Below are positions 61,012 through 64,000 of a DNA stretch of 64,000 bases, piece by piece. How positions within the stretch are numbered: the stretch's first letter is position 1; every line of letters begins with the position of its first letter. A program made the position numbers and the translations under genes. The DNA comes from Candidatus Saccharimonadota bacterium (GTDB lineage: Bacteria > Patescibacteriota > Saccharimonadia > Saccharimonadales > Saccharimonadaceae): assembly GCA_030537075.1 (NCBI GenBank), contig JAUNOS010000001.1, positions 156,079-220,078 on the forward strand, written 5' to 3'. The notes under the pieces are model-generated. The model ran no database searches, had not been told where the DNA came from, and saw nothing but the letters and a program-made list of their open reading frames with translations.

Positions 61012-61555
61012 TTTGAAGAAGGGCACCGTGTGTCAAATTGATGGCAAGCCATATCGTGTCGTCGAGTACGGCCAGAAGGTGATGGGGCGGGGTGGTTCTA
61101 TCGTCAATGTGAAGCTAAAGAATCTTATCGACGGCAGTGTCATTCCAAAGACCTTTAAAGGACAAGATAAGATCGAAGCGGCAGAAGTGAACAATAAAGT
61201 TGTTCAATATCTCTATCAAGACGGCGAGACCTTCTACTTTATGGATCCAGAGAATTTTGAGCAATTCGAGCTGTCTATCGATGTCGTGGACACCGCGAAA
61301 GACTACCTCAAGGAGGGCGATGAGCTGAATCTTCAGCTGTTTGACGGTCGCGTCATCAATGTGGAGCTGCCAAAGAATCTCTATCTTGAGGTGACGTATA
61401 CCGAAGACGTTGTGAAGGGTGACACGACCTCTTCGGTGTTGAAGGATGCGACGCTGGAGACTGGCTTGGTTATCAAGGTGCCGGCCTTTATCAAGCAGGG
61501 TGATGTGGTGAGCGTGGACACCGCTACTGGCGAGTACCGCGAGCGTAAGAAATAG
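60995..61555 (+). CDS. efp: elongation factor P, Arg-tip type
   Basis: 186-residue three-domain factor that rescues ribosomes stalled at polyproline. TDLKKGTVCQIDGKPYRVVEYG opens domain I; the tip loop, normally PGKG with a modified Lys, reads MGRGG with Arg32 at the tip. Domains II/III end with VPAFIKQGDVVSVDTATGEY. Arg-tip EF-P is rhamnosylated by EarP in some proteobacteria; no modification gene is seen here. AAGGGAG precedes the ATG inside lysA. Confidence 0.95.
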   Translation: MYQPTDLKKGTVCQIDGKPYRVVEYGQKVMGRGGSIVNVKLKNLIDGSVIPKTFKGQDKIEAAEVNNKVVQYLYQDGETFYFMDPENFEQFELSIDVVDTAKDYLKEGDELNLQLFDGRVINVELPKNLYLEVTYTEDVVKGDTTSSVLKDATLETGLVIKVPAFIKQGDVVSVDTATGEYRERKK

Positions 61556-61569
61556 GAGGTCTCTCGTAG

Positions 61570-62295
61570 ATGTCTCGACAGCGACTCGACAAGGCGATGC
61601 TGGCACGCGGCCTAGTAGCGTCACGCTCGGCGGCGGAGAACTGGATCCGGCTCGGTAGGGTTGAGGTGAACGGCATGGTGGTGACCAAGGCCGGGATGCC
61701 CGTGAGTGAAATAGACAACGTTGTATTAAATACAACGGAACAATATGTCTCGCGGGCCGGCCTCAAGCTAGCAAGTGTGGCAACTGCCTTTGGGCTGGAC
61801 TTTAGGGGTAAAGTCGTGCTCGATATTGGCTCGAGCACGGGAGGGTTTACGGATTATGCCTTGCAGCATCGAGCAAAAAAAGTGTTCGCTGTAGATGTCG
61901 GCACTGATCAGCTCCATCCCAGTCTACGAGGGGATTCGCGCATTGAGCTTCACGAAAAGACAGACATTCGTGAGTTTTATGCTAGCGAGTCGATTGATAT
62001 TATCGTCGGGGATGTATCATTTATTTCACTAAGAGATATCCTGCCGCATGTGGCAAAGCACCTGATGAGTTCTGAGACGCTGCTCATTGCCATGGTAAAG
62101 CCGCAGTTTGAAGCGGGTCGCCACCAAACAAACAAGGGCGTTATCAAAAATGATAAGGTGCGGCGCCAGGTACTTGCAGACTTTGAAGCCTGGGCCAGGC
62201 AGTACTTTGTCATCATCGATAAAAAAGACAGCGATGTTGCTGGGAGCAAGGGAAATTTAGAACGTTTCTACGTCCTGCGCCTCGTCACACGTTGA
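61570..62295 (+). CDS. tlyA: TlyA-family rRNA methyltransferase
   Basis: 241 residues: an N-terminal S4 RNA-binding domain (RLDKAMLARGLVASRSAAENW) and a FtsJ-like SAM methyltransferase (VVLDIGSSTGGFTDYAL, VFAVDVG, IIVGDVSFISL, AMVKPQFEAG). TlyA enzymes 2'-O-methylate rRNA and were once called hemolysins. GGAGGTCTC precedes the ATG, 14 bases after efp. The end overlaps ychF by 11 bases, tail to tail. Confidence 0.92.
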   Translation: MSRQRLDKAMLARGLVASRSAAENWIRLGRVEVNGMVVTKAGMPVSEIDNVVLNTTEQYVSRAGLKLASVATAFGLDFRGKVVLDIGSSTGGFTDYALQHRAKKVFAVDVGTDQLHPSLRGDSRIELHEKTDIREFYASESIDIIVGDVSFISLRDILPHVAKHLMSSETLLIAMVKPQFEAGRHQTNKGVIKNDKVRRQVLADFEAWARQYFVIIDKKDSDVAGSKGNLERFYVLRLVTR

Positions 62296-63364
62296 AGCGA
62301 AATTCGACGACATCGCCTGGTTGCATGACGTAGGTTTTGCCCTCGGTGCGGAGTTTGCCGGCTTCGCGAGCCTTTGTTTCGGAGCCGGCTTTGACGAGTT
62401 CGTCGTAGTCGATAATTTGTGCTGCGATAAACCCGCGTTCAAAATCTGAATGAATAACACCAGCCGCCTGCGGGGCAGTCCAGCCTTTTCGGATGGTCCA
62501 GGCACGCACCTCCTTCTCGCCAGCGGTTAGATAACTTTGCAGGCCTAATATATCATAAGCGGTATAAATCAACTGCATCAGCCCAGTCTCCTTGACGCCG
62601 TAGCTCTCCAGTAGCTCGGTGGCATCTTCGGGCGATAGGCCCTTGATCTCCTCCTCGAGCTTAGCGCAGATAAAGAGCGCGCGCGCTGGAGCAACGAGGC
62701 TACTCAGCTGCGCCTGTAGGGCGCTGTCGGTGAGGCCGGCTTCATCGACATTAAAGGCATACATGACGGGCTTGGCAGTGAGAAGGTGCAGGTCGGCGAT
62801 GGCGTCGGTATCGACTTGACTCATGGCAGAGATGGGGGTGCCGGCGCGCAGCTGCTCGGCGATCGCTTCGAGTGATGCGGCAGTCTGCCGCGCTTCGGGG
62901 TTTGCCTTGGCTTCTTTAGCGAGGCGCGGCAGTCGCTGCTCGATGGTTTGCAAGTCGGCTAGAATAAGCTCGGTATTAATAATATCGATGTCCGCCTTCG
63001 GGTCAACCGGTGCTTCATCGTGCCGGAGAATATCACTATTTTCGAAAGCGCGCACTACATGGACGATGGCATTGCACTCGCGTATATTGTGCAGGAATTT
63101 ATTTCCCAGGCCTTCACCTTTGGACGCACCAGCAACGAGTCCGGCGATATCGACAAAGGTGACGGTAGCAGGGATGATTTTCTGGGCGCCATACAGCTTC
63201 GCCAAGACGGATAGTCGAGGGTCGGGCACGGGCACGATACCAGTATTTGGCTCAATAGTGGCGAACGGATAATTCGCCGCTAGAATGTCATTGTTTGTTA
63301 GGGCGTTAAATGTGGTGGACTTACCAACATTGGGTAGCCCGACGATACCGATAGATAAACTCAT
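62285..63364 (-). CDS. ychF: ribosome-binding ATPase YchF
   Basis: 359-residue OBG-family P-loop protein that binds the 70S ribosome and hydrolyses ATP. GIVGLPNVGKSTTFNAL (Walker A), ATIEPNTGIVPVPD, FVDIAGLVAGASKGEGLGNKFL (switch II) and the C-terminal TGS domain with KGWTAPQAAGVIHSDFERGF and VMQPGDVVEFRFNV are canonical. A -10 TATAAT (complement of 63371-63376) ends 6 nt before the ATG. Confidence 0.96.
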   Translation of the reverse strand: MSLSIGIVGLPNVGKSTTFNALTNNDILAANYPFATIEPNTGIVPVPDPRLSVLAKLYGAQKIIPATVTFVDIAGLVAGASKGEGLGNKFLHNIRECNAIVHVVRAFENSDILRHDEAPVDPKADIDIINTELILADLQTIEQRLPRLAKEAKANPEARQTAASLEAIAEQLRAGTPISAMSQVDTDAIADLHLLTAKPVMYAFNVDEAGLTDSALQAQLSSLVAPARALFICAKLEEEIKGLSPEDATELLESYGVKETGLMQLIYTAYDILGLQSYLTAGEKEVRAWTIRKGWTAPQAAGVIHSDFERGFIAAQIIDYDELVKAGSETKAREAGKLRTEGKTYVMQPGDVVEFRFNV

Positions 63365-63433
63365 AGCTTTATTATACCAGGCGCTGGCGATGTGGCTTGC
63401 AAAAGAGGGGTGGAATATATTAGAATAAGCAAT

Positions 63434-63910
63434 ATGAAACGGTTGTGGGCAAAGCGAGTGATGATTATTGGCGGTATGTTAGTGTTGGCGGCCGCAGCGG
63501 GTCTGATGGGCTGGCTATGGTGGCAGGAAAGGCAGTTGCGCGAGGCGATGATGAATCAGGTGGATTATTCGCTTATCGCCCCTGATGCACTTCATCATTA
63601 CGTACAGCGTGATTTGGGAATTACCCTGGACGACTTGAAACAGAAGCATCCGCGTGACCTCCCGTTGGGCGGTTTTTCGCGTAGCTTTCTAGCGGGGCGC
63701 ATCCTCGTGTGGGCTGGGGAGGAGAAAAAAGCACTGGAGTACTATCAACATGCTGAGCAGCAACTTGGCCCGCACGCTGGAGATCAAGACCTGCGGACGG
63801 CATTTTATAGTCGCTATGTTCTGTTGTCGCCCCACATGGATGAGTCAATGCGCGAGCGGGTAGGGAAGGAATATGATGCGATTACTGGCGGGAGTATTGA
63901 GGAGAAATAG
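63434..63910 (+). CDS. membrane-anchored hypothetical protein, 158 aa
   Basis: A basic N-terminus (MKRLWAKRVM), one membrane segment (about 10-30, with a Trp-rich end WLWWQ), then about 125 residues with a TPR-like part (RILVWAGEEKKALEYYQHAE). TAGAAT (63421-63426) ends 7 nt before ATG 63434, ruling out the longer frame. Its 3' end overlaps the next gene by 35 bases. No family recognised. Confidence 0.65.
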   Translation: MKRLWAKRVMIIGGMLVLAAAAGLMGWLWWQERQLREAMMNQVDYSLIAPDALHHYVQRDLGITLDDLKQKHPRDLPLGGFSRSFLAGRILVWAGEEKKALEYYQHAEQQLGPHAGDQDLRTAFYSRYVLLSPHMDESMRERVGKEYDAITGGSIEEK

Positions 63911-64000
63911 GTTTCTTACGTATGGTATGCGGGGTGCTGCGGTGGCACTTCTGTTTCTCGGTATGCTATGGGCATCTCCTGTCGCCAGGGCGGATACGCA
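63876..64000 (+). CDS. secreted protein, N-terminal part only
   Basis: Runs off the window. The 41 visible codons read MRLLAGVLRRNRFLTYG, then a hydrophobic stretch (AAVALLFLGMLW) and ASPVARAD, a Sec signal peptide with a likely cut after ARA. The ribosome binding site AGGGAAGGA (inside the previous gene) is 5 bases before ATG 63876; ATG 63873 is closer and less likely. Function not visible. Confidence 0.6.
   Translation, partial: MRLLAGVLRRNRFLTYGMRGAAVALLFLGMLWASPVARADT

Noticed and set aside
1-64000. UGA recoding to Gly as in some other CPR phyla
   Set aside because: Many genes end in UGA at sensible lengths, often overlapping the next ATG (for example polA, HAD, mutM), and no gene is interrupted by UGA except the frameshift-like 23430 case.
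1-64000. CRISPR array, insertion sequence, integrase or prophage
   Set aside because: No regularly spaced direct repeats, transposase, integrase or phage structural genes were seen.

Overview
The window reads as a compact bacterial chromosome segment with about 72 genes, short gaps and many ATGA or GTGA stop/start overlaps. UGA is an ordinary stop. The content (gram-positive-like envelope genes, sortase, Tat and Sec lipoproteins, type IV pilin, very few biosynthetic genes, many small proteins without relatives I recognise) is most consistent with Candidatus Saccharibacteria (TM7) of the Patescibacteria/CPR. That assignment is inference from overall flavour; no rRNA gene is present to confirm it.

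Layout. 1-6.1 kb: small membrane protein, murF, CIRCE-controlled groES-groEL, a sugar-phosphate isomerase. 6.1-8.5 kb: MacB-type ABC transporter and tRNA-Ser(GGA). 8.5-12.9 kb: ribonucleotide reductase region, with a class Ic-like small subunit, a large subunit that lacks its C-terminal cysteines, and a separate 57-residue protein ending in CEGCE. 12.9-17.1 kb: surface/membrane genes including a large anchored SGNH hydrolase. 17.1-31 kb: housekeeping (pyrG, argS, mscL, pyrH, orn, dnaG, rpoD) mixed with hypotheticals. 31.3-40.5 kb: a lipoprotein behind a repeat-containing promoter, polA-HAD-membrane protein, a HATPase/STAS-like pair, mutM-holA-lipoprotein, rpsT. 40.6-52 kb: the bacterial nrnA-truB-rpsO-pnp order, interrupted by pilin, sortase and Tat lipoprotein genes, then RNase J. 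pnp carries an in-frame TAA. 52.1-58.6 kb: MoxR ATPase with a VWA-like partner, ftsK, and a leucine-repeat protein. 58.7-64 kb: rpsF-ssb-rpsR, a lysA-like gene, efp, tlyA, ychF, and the start of a secreted protein.

How genes work together. The nrd genes supply deoxynucleotides for a reduced replication set (DnaG, HolA, PolA, Ssb, FtsK). PNPase, RNase J and Orn form an RNA turnover set. Sortase, pilin, lipoproteins and the SGNH protein make up a cell-surface set, plausibly for contact with a host bacterium.

The most notable signals are: (1) the apparently split ribonucleotide reductase redox tail with shared palindromic operators; (2) the nonsense codon in pnp; (3) an extended -10 box placed exactly 6 nt before the start codon of many genes, implying leaderless mRNAs; (4) an (AG)7 tract inside a lipoprotein promoter spacer, a candidate phase-variation switch; (5) loss of all four zinc ligands in DnaG.
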